From Pseudomonas fluorescens (GTDB lineage: Bacteria > Pseudomonadota > Gammaproteobacteria > Pseudomonadales > Pseudomonadaceae): DNA of 64,000 bases. Each line of letters begins with the position of its first letter. Within the stretch, counting starts at the first letter, position 1. Shown here piece after piece: positions 17,981 to 26,908 of this stretch. The stretch lies in assembly GCF_001307275.1 (NCBI RefSeq), contig NZ_CP012831.1:6130501-6194500 (forward strand), in the 5' to 3' direction. The notes under the pieces are model-generated. The model had not been told where the DNA came from. It did not search any database and was given only the letters and a program-made list of their open reading frames with translations. The translations under genes were made by a program, and so were the position numbers.

Positions 17981-19722
17981 GTGCGCCCATCGCGAGCAAG
18001 CTCGCTCCCATAGATGATCTGGGGTGGCTCGTCTTCTGCGGGAGCGAGCTCGCTCGCGATGGCAGACGCTGCCCATTGCACATAGCAAACGGCGACGGGC
18101 ATCTGGTGCTCGTGACAGAACTCCAGCCAACGCAATTGGTTGTCTTGCAGGCGGTCACCGGGGCCTTTGACTTCGATCATGCGGTAAGTCTTGTGTTGCG
18201 GCCAGAACTGGATCAGGTCCGGCATGCCGGCGCGGTTGGCCTTGATGTCCAGCAGCAGGCGCTGGAACCAGTGCTTGAGGTGCTCGGCCGGCAAGCAATC
18301 GAGGGCCTGTTCCAGCAAGGGCTCGGACAAGGCGCCCCAGAACACGAAAGGCGATTGCACGCCCCACTTTTCAACGTAACGACGACCGATGGTCTGCCGA
18401 TAGCGGCCATCGTCCAACTCTGCCAGGCAGGCCGCGAACAACTCGGCGCGACGGGCATGGAAATCTTCATTGAGCAGGTCGACCGGCCCACGCTGGAACG
18501 GGTGGAAAAACGCGCCCGGCAACGGCGCGAAGATCGCTGGCCAGCACAGCAGGCCGAACAGTGAATTGATCAGGCTGTTCTCGACGTAATGCACCGGCGC
18601 GGTTTCATCGTGCAGGTGGGCCTGGACGTGGTATTCCACCGACAGGCCCGGATCGACGCGCGGCAGATGCAGTTCCAGGCGCTCCACTTCCCGAGCCATG
18701 ACCCGTGGCACTGGCGGGCCGCCCAGCTTGCGCCGCAGACGAGGCACGATCCGAAGCAAGGCCTGGGTTTCGGCAGCGCTCTGTGGTGTCTGCGCCGCCG
18801 CCTCGCCCAGTTCAAGGGCCAGGGCATACTCGCCGATTCGCTCCAATACCCGGACCATCCGCAGCCGCGCGCCCGGGTAGGTGCAATCGCGATAGATGCA
18901 CAAAGCCAAGGCGAAATCGCCGATACGCTCGCCATGCTGGCCGATCTGGAACAACAACTTGCCCCGGCGTCGCTCCAGCCACGGATTTTCCAAGGACAGT
19001 TCGTTGACCTGGGCGACGATATCTTCCAGGGGCTCGCCGGCTTCGAAGCGCTGCTGGCAGTCGTGCAGGAACAGGCAGGCATCGACGTCTTCGCGACTGC
19101 GCAAGCCCCGTGACTCGGCGCTGAACTCAACGGTTTCGTAGGTGAAGATGCCCAGGTCCGCCAGGACGAATTCCGACCAATCCTGGTAGAGGTTGCCAAA
19201 GAACATCAAGCGCAGCCTGTCGCACAGGTCCATGATCGTCAGGCTGTACAGGCGCTCGTCAAGCTGCGGACACCAGGTACGAAAAGGCTGGAGCGGGCTG
19301 GGGTGATTATCCAGGGCCTGGAGCCATTCGGTCTTTTTCGCCTTGGGGTGTTCGATCAGGTGACCCAGGCATAGAAGGATTTCCGCCTTGAGCAGCACGT
19401 CGAACAGTTCAACGAGCCCGATGGGGGCCTGTTCCTCGACCCATCCCAAGGCCAATAGCGGCGCGACGGCGGCGCCAATGTCGCCGATTTCCGGGTAACT
19501 CAGCTTGCTATGACGAAACCGCAGCCCCTTGCGCATCACCATCCGCACCAACAAGCCTTGGGAAGCACGGGGCAGCGCGGCGAAATCGTCGATGAAGCGC
19601 TGCTCTTCGTGGCTGAGCACGTCCGCATAACGCTGGCTCAACCACGCGAGCACTTGCTGGAAGTTGTTCAGGTAGTAATACGGATCGTCGAGAGAACGGG
19701 TTGCCACGGGAAGAAACGCCAA
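17977..19722 (-). CDS. Bacterial FAN1 homologue, VRR-NUC structure-specific nuclease
   Basis: A 581-codon frame. The C-terminal VRR-NUC domain shows catalytic Asp502 (GMPDLIQFW), Glu517 and Lys519 (MIEVKGPGD) with the following RLQDNQ, as in Pseudomonas FAN1, a 5'-flap and interstrand-crosslink nuclease. The middle is helical with a TPR-like region (~205-335). Native sequence seems to end near VAVCYVQW (550); residues ~551-581 are encoded by an inverted REP pair yet keep the ATGA overlap with the helicase. The start is uncertain: TTG at 19722 lacks a clear ribosome-binding site and lies very close to a LexA-like promoter, so GTG at 19707 is a good alternative. Confidence 0.88.
   Translation of the reverse strand: MAFLPVATRSLDDPYYYLNNFQQVLAWLSQRYADVLSHEEQRFIDDFAALPRASQGLLVRMVMRKGLRFRHSKLSYPEIGDIGAAVAPLLALGWVEEQAPIGLVELFDVLLKAEILLCLGHLIEHPKAKKTEWLQALDNHPSPLQPFRTWCPQLDERLYSLTIMDLCDRLRLMFFGNLYQDWSEFVLADLGIFTYETVEFSAESRGLRSREDVDACLFLHDCQQRFEAGEPLEDIVAQVNELSLENPWLERRRGKLLFQIGQHGERIGDFALALCIYRDCTYPGARLRMVRVLERIGEYALALELGEAAAQTPQSAAETQALLRIVPRLRRKLGGPPVPRVMAREVERLELHLPRVDPGLSVEYHVQAHLHDETAPVHYVENSLINSLFGLLCWPAIFAPLPGAFFHPFQRGPVDLLNEDFHARRAELFAACLAELDDGRYRQTIGRRYVEKWGVQSPFVFWGALSEPLLEQALDCLPAEHLKHWFQRLLLDIKANRAGMPDLIQFWPQHKTYRMIEVKGPGDRLQDNQLRWLEFCHEHQMPVAVCYVQWAASAIASELAPAEDEPPQIIYGSELARDGRT
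17989..18062. repeat. REP doublet inside the 3' end of the FAN1 gene
   Basis: ATCGCGAGCAAGCTCGCTCC and GGGAGCGAGCTCGCTCGCGA face away from each other across ~26 nt. The whole doublet is translated as the FAN1 C-terminal tail (AIASELAPAEDE...YGSELARDG). Confidence 0.88.
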
Positions 19723-19736
19723 GGGTGTCGGAGGTA

Positions 19737-19752
19737 CTGGTTATGCATACAG
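19737..19752 (-). promoter_or_regulatory. LexA-like SOS box before FAN1-helicase operon
   Basis: CTGGTTATGCATACAG fits the CTG-N10-CAG LexA consensus and has a perfect ATACAG half. On the minus strand a possible -35 TTTACA and -10 TAACCA at 17-bp spacing flank or overlap it, so LexA binding would block transcription of the repair operon. This is a consensus match read by eye, not a scored hit. Confidence 0.5.
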
Positions 19753-19930
19753 ATAACAGCTGTAAACCGCTCAGGCAACCGCAAAAGATGAACGGTCTCC
19801 TATATTTAACGTGAAATCCTTCAGCTAGCGATGAACTTTCCTACGGCAAGCGAGACCAATGGCGGTTAGCTAATGTGATGGCGCGGTCGAATCAGTTGCT
19901 CCGTGTCCTTTTGATTGAGAGGTTATGGTT

Positions 19931-20155
19931 ATGAACATCAGGTTTCTGGGCGTACCCCTGGTCGCCGTGGCATTTATGGCTCTGGCTGGCTGCGCGTCGC
20001 CCACGGTAGTGACCTTGCAAAACGGTACCCAGTATTTGACCAAGGACACCCCTAACACCCGTACCGCCGACGGCTTCTACGAATTCGAGGATATTTCCGG
20101 CAGGAAAGTCCGGGTCCGCGCCGATGATGTGGCGACCATTCGCAAGGAAGACTGA
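19931..20155 (+). CDS. YgdI/YgdR-family small lipoprotein
   Basis: A 74-residue lipoprotein. AGAGG is 8 nt before ATG 19931 and only 2 nt before ATG 19925, so MNIRFLGVPL is the chosen start. The signal peptide ends in the lipobox LAGC. The mature ~50 residues (VVTLQNGTQYLTKDTP, FYEFEDISGRKVRVRADDV) match the YgdI/YgdR SH3-like domain. It is probably anchored in the outer membrane; the role of the family is unknown. Confidence 0.85.
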   Translation: MNIRFLGVPLVAVAFMALAGCASPTVVTLQNGTQYLTKDTPNTRTADGFYEFEDISGRKVRVRADDVATIRKED

Positions 20156-20183
20156 TTCCCAGTGACTCGCCTGGCAGGCGGCC

Positions 20184-20275
20184 ATCGCGAGCAAGCTCGC
20201 TCCCACAAAGTCCGGTGGTGAACACAAATCCTGCGTACACCTGTGAACCACTGTGGGAGCGAGCTTGCTCGCGAT
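20184..20275. repeat. REP doublet, GAGCGAGCTTGCTCGC family
   Basis: ATCGCGAGCAAGCTCGCTCC and TGTGGGAGCGAGCTTGCTCG in outward orientation, between the convergent lipoprotein and lipase genes. Confidence 0.87.
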
Positions 20276-20282
20276 AGCGATC

Positions 20283-22136
20283 TCAGGCGAACACGATCCC
20301 TTCGCCGCCAACCTGACCGATAGCAACCCCCACCAGGGTCACGGAACTGTCACCGACCTTGAGCAGCGTGTCACTGCCCACCTGTGACAGGTGCTCCCTG
20401 TAGTCATGAGCTGCCCCGGCGCCGGGTACACCGAGGAACACCAGCTTGTCCCCCGCCTCATAACCGCTGATCCTATCCTGGCCGAACGCACCATTGAACA
20501 GGAAGGTGTCGTTACCACCGCCCGATTGCATCAGGTCGTTGCCCGCACCACCGACGAAGGTGTCGTTACCCGCGCCGCCCACCAGCACGTCGTTGCCGTC
20601 CTGGCCGAACAGCCAGTCACCCTTCGCGCTCGCCACCAGGGTGTCGTTGGCCGCACTGCCCTTGACCGAAGACGCATACGCCGTCAGGTTGCCGCCCGCC
20701 ACCAGGCCATTGACGGTGACGCCGTGGCTCACCTCATCCTTGAGCAGCCCCCAGAACAACCCGGACTCCTTGCTGACCAGCGTGCCGATGTCGCGGGTGA
20801 TGCTGATCCCGCCATGGGCATCGCGCAGGTACAGCGTCCCAACTCCGTCATGGGCGAAACTGAAATCCTTCACCGACTGCTGCAGTTGCAGGCTGTTGCT
20901 GCCCTGCCCGCCCAGTATCACGTTGTAACCACCGCCATCGCGAAAGGTGTCGTCGCCGGCGCGGCCTTCCAGATAGTCGTTGCCCTGGCCGCCCTGGATC
21001 AGGTCGTTGCTGTCGCTGCCGATGATGAATGTGCTGCCGGTATGGGTTTGAGCGTTGCGGTTGAGGTCCTGCACCCAGGTATTGGCCCGGGCGGGGTCTG
21101 AGAGGTTGGCGACGATAATGGTGGAGTCTTTTTCGGTAAGGTCGTAGAACGCCGAGTTCATGATTCGGCCCATGCCATCGCTGTAACCGCTGGGCAGGTG
21201 GGAAATCCAGGTGGGGATGTTGAGGATGGAAAACGGCAAGACGTTCCATGCCGCCGAAGCGTAGTGGTCGTTGAAGCTGACGATGTTGTTGGTGGCCGAC
21301 TCCTGTTGCCCATCGTGCACGCCCACCGACGCGAGGTTGAACGTCGAGCCGTCCAGGGCGCGGAACACCGGATCGTTCTCGTAACCGATGTTCAAGACCT
21401 TATCGGTACTGCTCTGGGTCGGCGAAGCGTAGGCGATGTAATTGGCATCGGCGTAGAACCCCGACCATTGGCTGGTGCTCAAGTCCGCCAGGCTGTTGAC
21501 CGCCAGACCGCCCAGGCTGTGGCCGCTGACCAGCACGTCCGCCCCCGTCAGGCCATGGGCCTGGGCAAACTTGGCGACGTCCCCCAGCAGGTTGCCAAAG
21601 GCTTCGCCGGCGTAGTTTTTTGCATAGTCCTTGGGCCCCAGGGCGGCCATCAGGTCGTTGATCACGTCGCCAATGGAATCGCCAATCAGGTTTTCCCGAG
21701 GGCCGCTGGTGCCGCGAAACGACACACCGATTTCCTGCAGGTGACCCGCGCTGTCGTACTTGCCGAGGATCTCGACCTGCGCGGTGGTGTAGCCGGTTTT
21801 CTCACCAAAAAACGTCCCGCGGCCATCCACCTTGCCGGCGTAGCCCAGTTGCGTGGCGCTGATGGGCGTCCAGCCAGCCTTCTGCACCGCTTCCAGGGCC
21901 AGTTTTTCCGAATCCGGGTTCCACGGCACGCCGGGAATCACCCCTTGGGAATCGGTGCCCCCCAGCAGCGCGGTGACCAGGGTCGCCGGCAGGCCGGCAC
22001 CGAAGCCGTTGTGCTGGTACCCGGCGGCAAAGCCGTGGTCGAGGTTGTGGTAGGCGTACAGCATGATCGCCATTGCGTCGCTGACCAGTGCCTTGGATTC
22101 GGTGGTGCCGAGGTTCTTGTAGTCGTAGATACCCAT
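20283..22136 (-). CDS. lipA: Family I.3 extracellular lipase/polyurethanase with RTX repeats
   Basis: A 617-residue secreted lipase starting MGIYDYKNLG, with no N-terminal signal peptide. The catalytic triad fits family I.3 numbering: Ser207 in GHSLGG, Asp255 and His313. The C-terminal half has calcium-binding RTX nonapeptides (GGQGNDYLEG, GQDGNDVLVGGAGNDTFVG) and ends in a hydrophobic export signal (VGGEGIVFA) for a type I system, presumably AprDEF encoded upstream. It is last in the aprA-lipA locus, as in P. fluorescens. Such enzymes hydrolyse triglycerides and polyester polyurethanes (names used include TliA, LipA, PueA/PulA). Confidence 0.93.
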   Translation of the reverse strand: MGIYDYKNLGTTESKALVSDAMAIMLYAYHNLDHGFAAGYQHNGFGAGLPATLVTALLGGTDSQGVIPGVPWNPDSEKLALEAVQKAGWTPISATQLGYAGKVDGRGTFFGEKTGYTTAQVEILGKYDSAGHLQEIGVSFRGTSGPRENLIGDSIGDVINDLMAALGPKDYAKNYAGEAFGNLLGDVAKFAQAHGLTGADVLVSGHSLGGLAVNSLADLSTSQWSGFYADANYIAYASPTQSSTDKVLNIGYENDPVFRALDGSTFNLASVGVHDGQQESATNNIVSFNDHYASAAWNVLPFSILNIPTWISHLPSGYSDGMGRIMNSAFYDLTEKDSTIIVANLSDPARANTWVQDLNRNAQTHTGSTFIIGSDSNDLIQGGQGNDYLEGRAGDDTFRDGGGYNVILGGQGSNSLQLQQSVKDFSFAHDGVGTLYLRDAHGGISITRDIGTLVSKESGLFWGLLKDEVSHGVTVNGLVAGGNLTAYASSVKGSAANDTLVASAKGDWLFGQDGNDVLVGGAGNDTFVGGAGNDLMQSGGGNDTFLFNGAFGQDRISGYEAGDKLVFLGVPGAGAAHDYREHLSQVGSDTLLKVGDSSVTLVGVAIGQVGGEGIVFA

Positions 22137-22189
22137 GGTTGTTGCTCTCTTTTTGTTGTTGGAATGCCAGAACTGGGAGGTACAGTTTT

Positions 22190-22279
22190 TGTGGCGAGGG
22201 CGCTTGCTCCCGCTCGGGTGCGTAGCAGCCGTCCTGGGGAGCGCTTCGCACTCCAGCGCGAGCAAGCTCCCTCGCCACA
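22190..22279. repeat. REP doublet, GCGAGGGAGCTTGCTCCC family
   Basis: TTGTGGCGAGGGCGCTTGCT and CGCGAGCAAGCTCCCTCGCC face each other between the autotransporter and lipase genes; could tune read-through into the lipase. Confidence 0.82.
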
Positions 22280-22305
22280 GGGGTATGTCCAGCCCTTCTT
22301 CTTGG

Positions 22306-25300
22306 TCAGAACTGCCAATCCAGGGTCAGGCCCACGCCGTGGGTTTTATCCCGGGAGCCGATCAGGCCGTTGTAGTCGAGGTTGACCCGCACATCCTTGG
22401 CGACCGCGAGCCCGGCACGGGCGCCGACCACGGCGGCGTTACGGTCCATGGACACGCTCTGCACCGCGAAGGTGTTGCTGCTGCCGGCGAAGGCCAGGTC
22501 CTGTTCGGACGTGGTATGGCTCAGGTTGTGCTGCCAGCCGAGGGAGCCGGACAGCTGCAGTTGCTGTTGATCCGACAGCGCCAGGGTGTGGCTGGCCCGC
22601 AGCCCCAGGGTCGAGAGCACGGCATCGCGACGGTCGTCGCCACCGTGCAGGGCCGCGTTGTCGCCTTTCTCATGGAAGCTGTCGCTGTCCAGGTGCACAT
22701 AGGCCAGGTTGGCGAACGGTTCCAGGGCCACCGCTTGCCCGTCCAGGCGATACGCCGCTTCGGTGAAGAGCTGGGTGGTCCGGGCATCGCGCTTGGTTTT
22801 CTCCCGGCCACTGACGTCGCCCCATTGCAGGTCACGCTTGACGTCGATGCGATGCCAGCTGTGGGCGCCGCCGGCGGTCAGGCGCAGCGCGTCGATCTCA
22901 TGCCCCACATAGACACCCAGGTGATAGCTGTCGGCCTTGGCCGAGGAATGGGTGCCATCGCCCATGCTCAACGAACTGTCGCTGTAGCCGGTGACGAAGC
23001 CCAGGCGTGTCTGGTCGCCGATCAGGCCATCGACACCGGCCAGCAACCCACCGATGGAGCTGGTGGTACTGGCTTGATCGTGTCCACCCTCGTTCTTGCC
23101 CCAAGCGCCCAGCACTTTGAACCAGGCATTGCTACCAGTGTCGGTCGGCGTCCCGGCGTCATAGAGCGCGCCCTGGCGCAGGCGATCACCCACCGCGTCG
23201 CGCAATTGACGGCTGTCATTGATCAGCAGCGTGCCGATGGCCGGATGGATTTCACCGGACAACTGCTGGAACGCCTGCTGTGCCACGGCGGCGCTGGGTG
23301 CCAGCAGCAAGGCCTCGTACAACCCGTTGCCAGCGCCCAATTGCTCGGCGGCAGTGGCCACGGAGCGCTGGTTGGGCGTCAAGCCGAGGCTGGCAAATGA
23401 CGCGTCGTTACGCTCGACCGCCAGTTGAATGCCGCTGGCGCTGTACGCCAGGTCGCCCCCCAGAAACGCGTAGTTGGGCAAGACTTCAGCGAAACGCCCA
23501 TCAATGCCACCAGCGGCCTGCAAGATATTGAACTGCCTGCCCAGCAAGCTCTTCACTTCGCCAGCCGTCAGCAGCGTCGGGCTGTTTTCCAAGGACAGCG
23601 ACACCGTCGCCCCGTCAATGGACGCCTTGCCGCCCGCCACGATCAGGTCGCTGGAGGTGGGTGAGACTTCCACCGCGTAATTCGAACCGGGTTGGAACGT
23701 CACGTCGCCGGCCACTTGCAAGGTGCCGATGGAGTTGCCCGGCGCCACGCTGCCGCCGCGGCTGGCGGTCAGGCTGGCGATGCGCCCGTTGCCGCCGAGG
23801 ATACCGCCGTCGTTGACGGTAACCGCCGACGCCAGCGAGCCATTGATCGCCAGTCGACCTTGATTGACCAGGGTCGGCCCGCTGTAGGTGTTTTCGCCGG
23901 TGAGCACCAGGGTGCCGATGCCTTCCTTGGTCAGCCCGCCGTGACCGGCGATGTCGTTGCGCCAAACGTCCAGGCCACATTGGATGCCGCTGCACACCCG
24001 TTCCGTGGGTTTGCCGGCATCGATGATCGCGCCGATGCCCGGCAAGTCCGCCACGAACTGACCGGAGCCATAGGCACCATCGATGCGAAACTCCGCGGGG
24101 ATGTCCTGTTCGGTCACCAGCATCGACGGACCGTCGATGGCCTTGCCGAGGTTGATCATGCCCCAGCCGTACAACGAATCGACGCCCGGCGCGCCCATGT
24201 CGGTGGCGGTGGTACGCAGCACGCTCGCGACCTGGGCGCCGGTCATATAGGGGAAACGCTCCATCAACACCGCCACGCTGCCGGCGACATGGGGCGCGGC
24301 CATGGACGTGCCGCTCTTGTTGGCGTAGCCCACGGTCAGGTCGTCGGCACGGGTACCGCCGATCACCGCGCTGTAGACCCGGGTGCCCGGTGCCGACACG
24401 CAGAAACTGGCGGTGTAGCCGCAGCGCGACGAGAAGGTACTGATGGTGTACGGATCGGCGCTGGCGCTGTCCGGGTTGACCTGCAGCGCCGCCACGGTGA
24501 GCCAGTTCGGCGCGATGTCCGGGACGAAGTACGCCAGGCCCGCGATGGCATCGGGATTATTGAGGTTGTAGTCGTTGCCTGCGGCGAAGATCGTCACGAT
24601 CCCGCTGCGGGCCGCGGCGATGGCCCCCTCGTAGGCGCCGCCGGGCTTGGTGCCCAACAGCGGTTTGATCTGATCGAATTGCAGTTGCGCATCCTGCACG
24701 GTGAAGTGCGGGAACGCCGGATCGCGACCGCCCTGGTCGAAGCGGTCGGTGATACCAATGCCCCAGCTGTTGTTGATGATCCGTGCGCCGCTGGCGATCA
24801 GCGCGTCCCAACCGGCCTTGTACACCGCGCCATCGTTGCCGCGGATGATACCGTCTTCGGGCCCCGGGTCGCCGTTGTCAGCGCTGATGATCTGTGCATC
24901 GAACGCCACGCCGTGCATCGGGCTGCCGTCGCGGCTGCCGGCGGCGATCCCGCCGACATGGGTGCCATGGGACCCCAGCTTACCGTCCGAGCCGACGGTG
25001 GGTGAACCGTCGTAGCGGAATGGATCACCGGCCTTTACCGGGATGTAGGGATCGGTGTATTCACGAATGCCGCTGGTAACCAAGGTCACGACTTTGCCGG
25101 TGCCGGAGAACTCCGGGTGGGCCGCGTAGACCGGCTGGTCGAAGATCCCCAGCTTGACGCCCTTGCCGGTGTAGCCGGCGGCGTAGGCCTGCTGCGCGTT
25201 GATCGCTCCCAACCCCCATTCGGCGTTGAATTCGCCGCTGCGCCAGCTGTCCGGGTCACCCGCCCTGCCGCTCTCGACATAAGGCGCCGCCTGGGCCGTG

Positions 25301-25398
25301 CCCAAGGTCGCCAGTGCGCAGAGCATGGCGCGGTTGAGGGCCTTGAGCAGAAACAGGCGACCTGCCGGCCTGGGGTGTTTTTTGTTATCGATTTTCAT
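22306..25398 (-). CDS. Subtilisin-like (S8) serine protease autotransporter
   Basis: A 1030-residue type V secreted protease; AAGGA lies 9 nt before ATG 25398. The Sec signal peptide ends near AQA-A at ~38. The S8 protease domain has Asp87 (GIFDQPV), His144 (GSHGTHVGG) and Ser365 (GTSMAAPH). A passenger stalk has autotransporter-associated repeats (GTLVLTGENTYSGPTLVNQG, GNGRIASL). A ~270-residue beta-barrel closes the protein with terminal Trp-Gln-Phe, the usual outer-membrane signature. In P. fluorescens the equivalent position holds one or two such genes (prtA, prtB); here there is one. Confidence 0.92.
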   Translation of the reverse strand: MKIDNKKHPRPAGRLFLLKALNRAMLCALATLGTAQAAPYVESGRAGDPDSWRSGEFNAEWGLGAINAQQAYAAGYTGKGVKLGIFDQPVYAAHPEFSGTGKVVTLVTSGIREYTDPYIPVKAGDPFRYDGSPTVGSDGKLGSHGTHVGGIAAGSRDGSPMHGVAFDAQIISADNGDPGPEDGIIRGNDGAVYKAGWDALIASGARIINNSWGIGITDRFDQGGRDPAFPHFTVQDAQLQFDQIKPLLGTKPGGAYEGAIAAARSGIVTIFAAGNDYNLNNPDAIAGLAYFVPDIAPNWLTVAALQVNPDSASADPYTISTFSSRCGYTASFCVSAPGTRVYSAVIGGTRADDLTVGYANKSGTSMAAPHVAGSVAVLMERFPYMTGAQVASVLRTTATDMGAPGVDSLYGWGMINLGKAIDGPSMLVTEQDIPAEFRIDGAYGSGQFVADLPGIGAIIDAGKPTERVCSGIQCGLDVWRNDIAGHGGLTKEGIGTLVLTGENTYSGPTLVNQGRLAINGSLASAVTVNDGGILGGNGRIASLTASRGGSVAPGNSIGTLQVAGDVTFQPGSNYAVEVSPTSSDLIVAGGKASIDGATVSLSLENSPTLLTAGEVKSLLGRQFNILQAAGGIDGRFAEVLPNYAFLGGDLAYSASGIQLAVERNDASFASLGLTPNQRSVATAAEQLGAGNGLYEALLLAPSAAVAQQAFQQLSGEIHPAIGTLLINDSRQLRDAVGDRLRQGALYDAGTPTDTGSNAWFKVLGAWGKNEGGHDQASTTSSIGGLLAGVDGLIGDQTRLGFVTGYSDSSLSMGDGTHSSAKADSYHLGVYVGHEIDALRLTAGGAHSWHRIDVKRDLQWGDVSGREKTKRDARTTQLFTEAAYRLDGQAVALEPFANLAYVHLDSDSFHEKGDNAALHGGDDRRDAVLSTLGLRASHTLALSDQQQLQLSGSLGWQHNLSHTTSEQDLAFAGSSNTFAVQSVSMDRNAAVVGARAGLAVAKDVRVNLDYNGLIGSRDKTHGVGLTLDWQF

Positions 25399-25446
25399 CA
25401 CGAACCATCCTTAGTTGTTGCAAAAATCCTGTGTTTGCTTGGCTTC

Positions 25447-25542
25447 TGTGGCGAGGGAGCTTGCTCCCGCTGGGCTGCGCAGCGGCCCCAAAAAAGCCTG
25501 CGAGCGCTCCGCACTCGAGCGGGAGCAAGCCCCCTCGCCATA
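25447..25542. repeat. REP doublet, GCGAGGGAGCTTGCTCCC family
   Basis: TGTGGCGAGGGAGCTTGCTC and GCGGGAGCAAGCCCCCTCGC flank a ~50 nt spacer between aprF and the autotransporter gene. Confidence 0.82.
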
Positions 25543-25544
25543 GC

Positions 25545-26894
25545 TCATTGAATGGGCGCCCGGGACACAAACGCCTCATCCACCTTCGCCAGGTCCTGCG
25601 GGCCGAGGGTGCCGGCGTAGTAATGCAACTTGGTCCAGGCCATGAGGTAGTCGTAGCGGGCCTGGGCCAGGTCGCGGCGAGTGGTGTAGAGCTGTTGCTC
25701 GGCATTGAGCGCGTCGAGGTTGACCCGCTCGCCGCCGAGGATGCTTTGCCGGGTCGATACCACCAGCGCTTCGGCGGAACTGAGGGCTTTCTGGTAGGCG
25801 CGCAGTTTGTTCATCCCCGACACGCAGGCGCTGAACTGACGGCGCAGTTCGATCAGCGTCTCGCGGGTCTTGGCCTCCAGCTCGTATTCGGCCTGTTCCA
25901 TGTTGCGGCTGGCCTGGCGGGTCGACGCCGAGACACCGCCGCCGGCATACAGCGGCACACTGACTTCCAGGCCGATGGTGTTGGTGTCGTAGCGCTGGTT
26001 GTAGGTGTTACCACTTTCCGATTCGTTCTGGCGCATTGTTGCGTAGGCACTGACCTTGGGCAGGTGTCCGGCGCGGTTGCGTTCGACCTCGAAGCGCGCC
26101 ACATCCACCGCCTGGCGCTGGGACGCCAGGCTGGGGTTATTGCTCACCGCCAGTTCGTGCCAGGTGTCGAAACTGGCCGGCTGCAAGGCAAAGGTCTGGA
26201 AGGTGTCGTGCAAAGGCGCCAGGTCGCCGATATCCAGGGCCGGGACGCCTATCAGCGAGCCGAGCTCACGCAAGGCGGCGTCCTGCTCGTCCCGCGCCTC
26301 GATTTCTTCGGCGATTGCCAGCTCATAGCGCGCCTGCGCCTCGAGGATGTCGGTGCGCGTGCCCTCGCCCTGACGAAACAGTTGTTCGTTCTGCTGGAAT
26401 TGCTGCTCGAACGCCTTTTTCTTGGCCTGGGCAATGTCGATCTGATCCTGGGCGAACAACGCCTGGGTGTACTGACTCAGCACCCGCACCAGGAGCGCCT
26501 GGCTCTTGTCCCGAAAACTTTCGTCGGCGAACAATGCCTGGGCCACGCCCTTTCGGTAGGCCGCGTACGCTTCGTAGTCCAGCAAGGGTTGTTGCAGCGT
26601 CAGGCTGGAGCCGTAGCTGCTGTAGTTGCGATCGTCATGCTGGCTGGCGCCACGGTCATTGAGGTAGGTGACCTTGGATTGGTTGCGGCCCTTGTTGTAG
26701 CTGTAGCCCAAGTGCGGCAACAGCCCGGCACGGCCAATGGCGCGGTTCTCCAGGCCCGCATCGCGTTCCTTGATCGCGCCCAGGTAGATAGGATCATTGC
26801 GCAGGGCCTGCTCGTAGAACTCGAAGGGCCCCATGGCCCAGGCGTTGCCGCACACGGAAACGGCCAGCACGGCCATCCAATAGAAACGCTTCAT
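25545..26894 (-). CDS. aprF: Type I secretion outer-membrane protein AprF (TolC family)
   Basis: A 449-residue TolC-like outer-membrane channel. ATG 26894 (MKRFYWMAVLAVSVCGNAWA, a clean signal peptide) has AAGGA 11 nt upstream; an ATG four codons earlier has no usable spacing. Two internally similar coiled-coil halves, each with the outer-membrane efflux pattern (EFYEQALRNDPIYLGA; VDVARFEVERNRAGHLPKV), form the trimeric tunnel. It completes the AprDEF exporter for the metalloprotease and probably the lipase. Starts just downstream of aprE. Confidence 0.92.
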   Translation of the reverse strand: MKRFYWMAVLAVSVCGNAWAMGPFEFYEQALRNDPIYLGAIKERDAGLENRAIGRAGLLPHLGYSYNKGRNQSKVTYLNDRGASQHDDRNYSSYGSSLTLQQPLLDYEAYAAYRKGVAQALFADESFRDKSQALLVRVLSQYTQALFAQDQIDIAQAKKKAFEQQFQQNEQLFRQGEGTRTDILEAQARYELAIAEEIEARDEQDAALRELGSLIGVPALDIGDLAPLHDTFQTFALQPASFDTWHELAVSNNPSLASQRQAVDVARFEVERNRAGHLPKVSAYATMRQNESESGNTYNQRYDTNTIGLEVSVPLYAGGGVSASTRQASRNMEQAEYELEAKTRETLIELRRQFSACVSGMNKLRAYQKALSSAEALVVSTRQSILGGERVNLDALNAEQQLYTTRRDLAQARYDYLMAWTKLHYYAGTLGPQDLAKVDEAFVSRAPIQ

Positions 26895-26908
26895 ACCGCC
26901 AGACATCC

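Noticed and set aside
20391..21101. 236-aa ORF antisense to the lipase RTX region
   Set aside because: It arises from the repetitive Gly/Asp codons of the RTX repeats read on the other strand.
23692..25005. 437-aa ORF antisense to the autotransporter
   Set aside because: High-GC shadow frame rich in Ala/Gly/Arg/His; the minus-strand subtilisin triad is clear.
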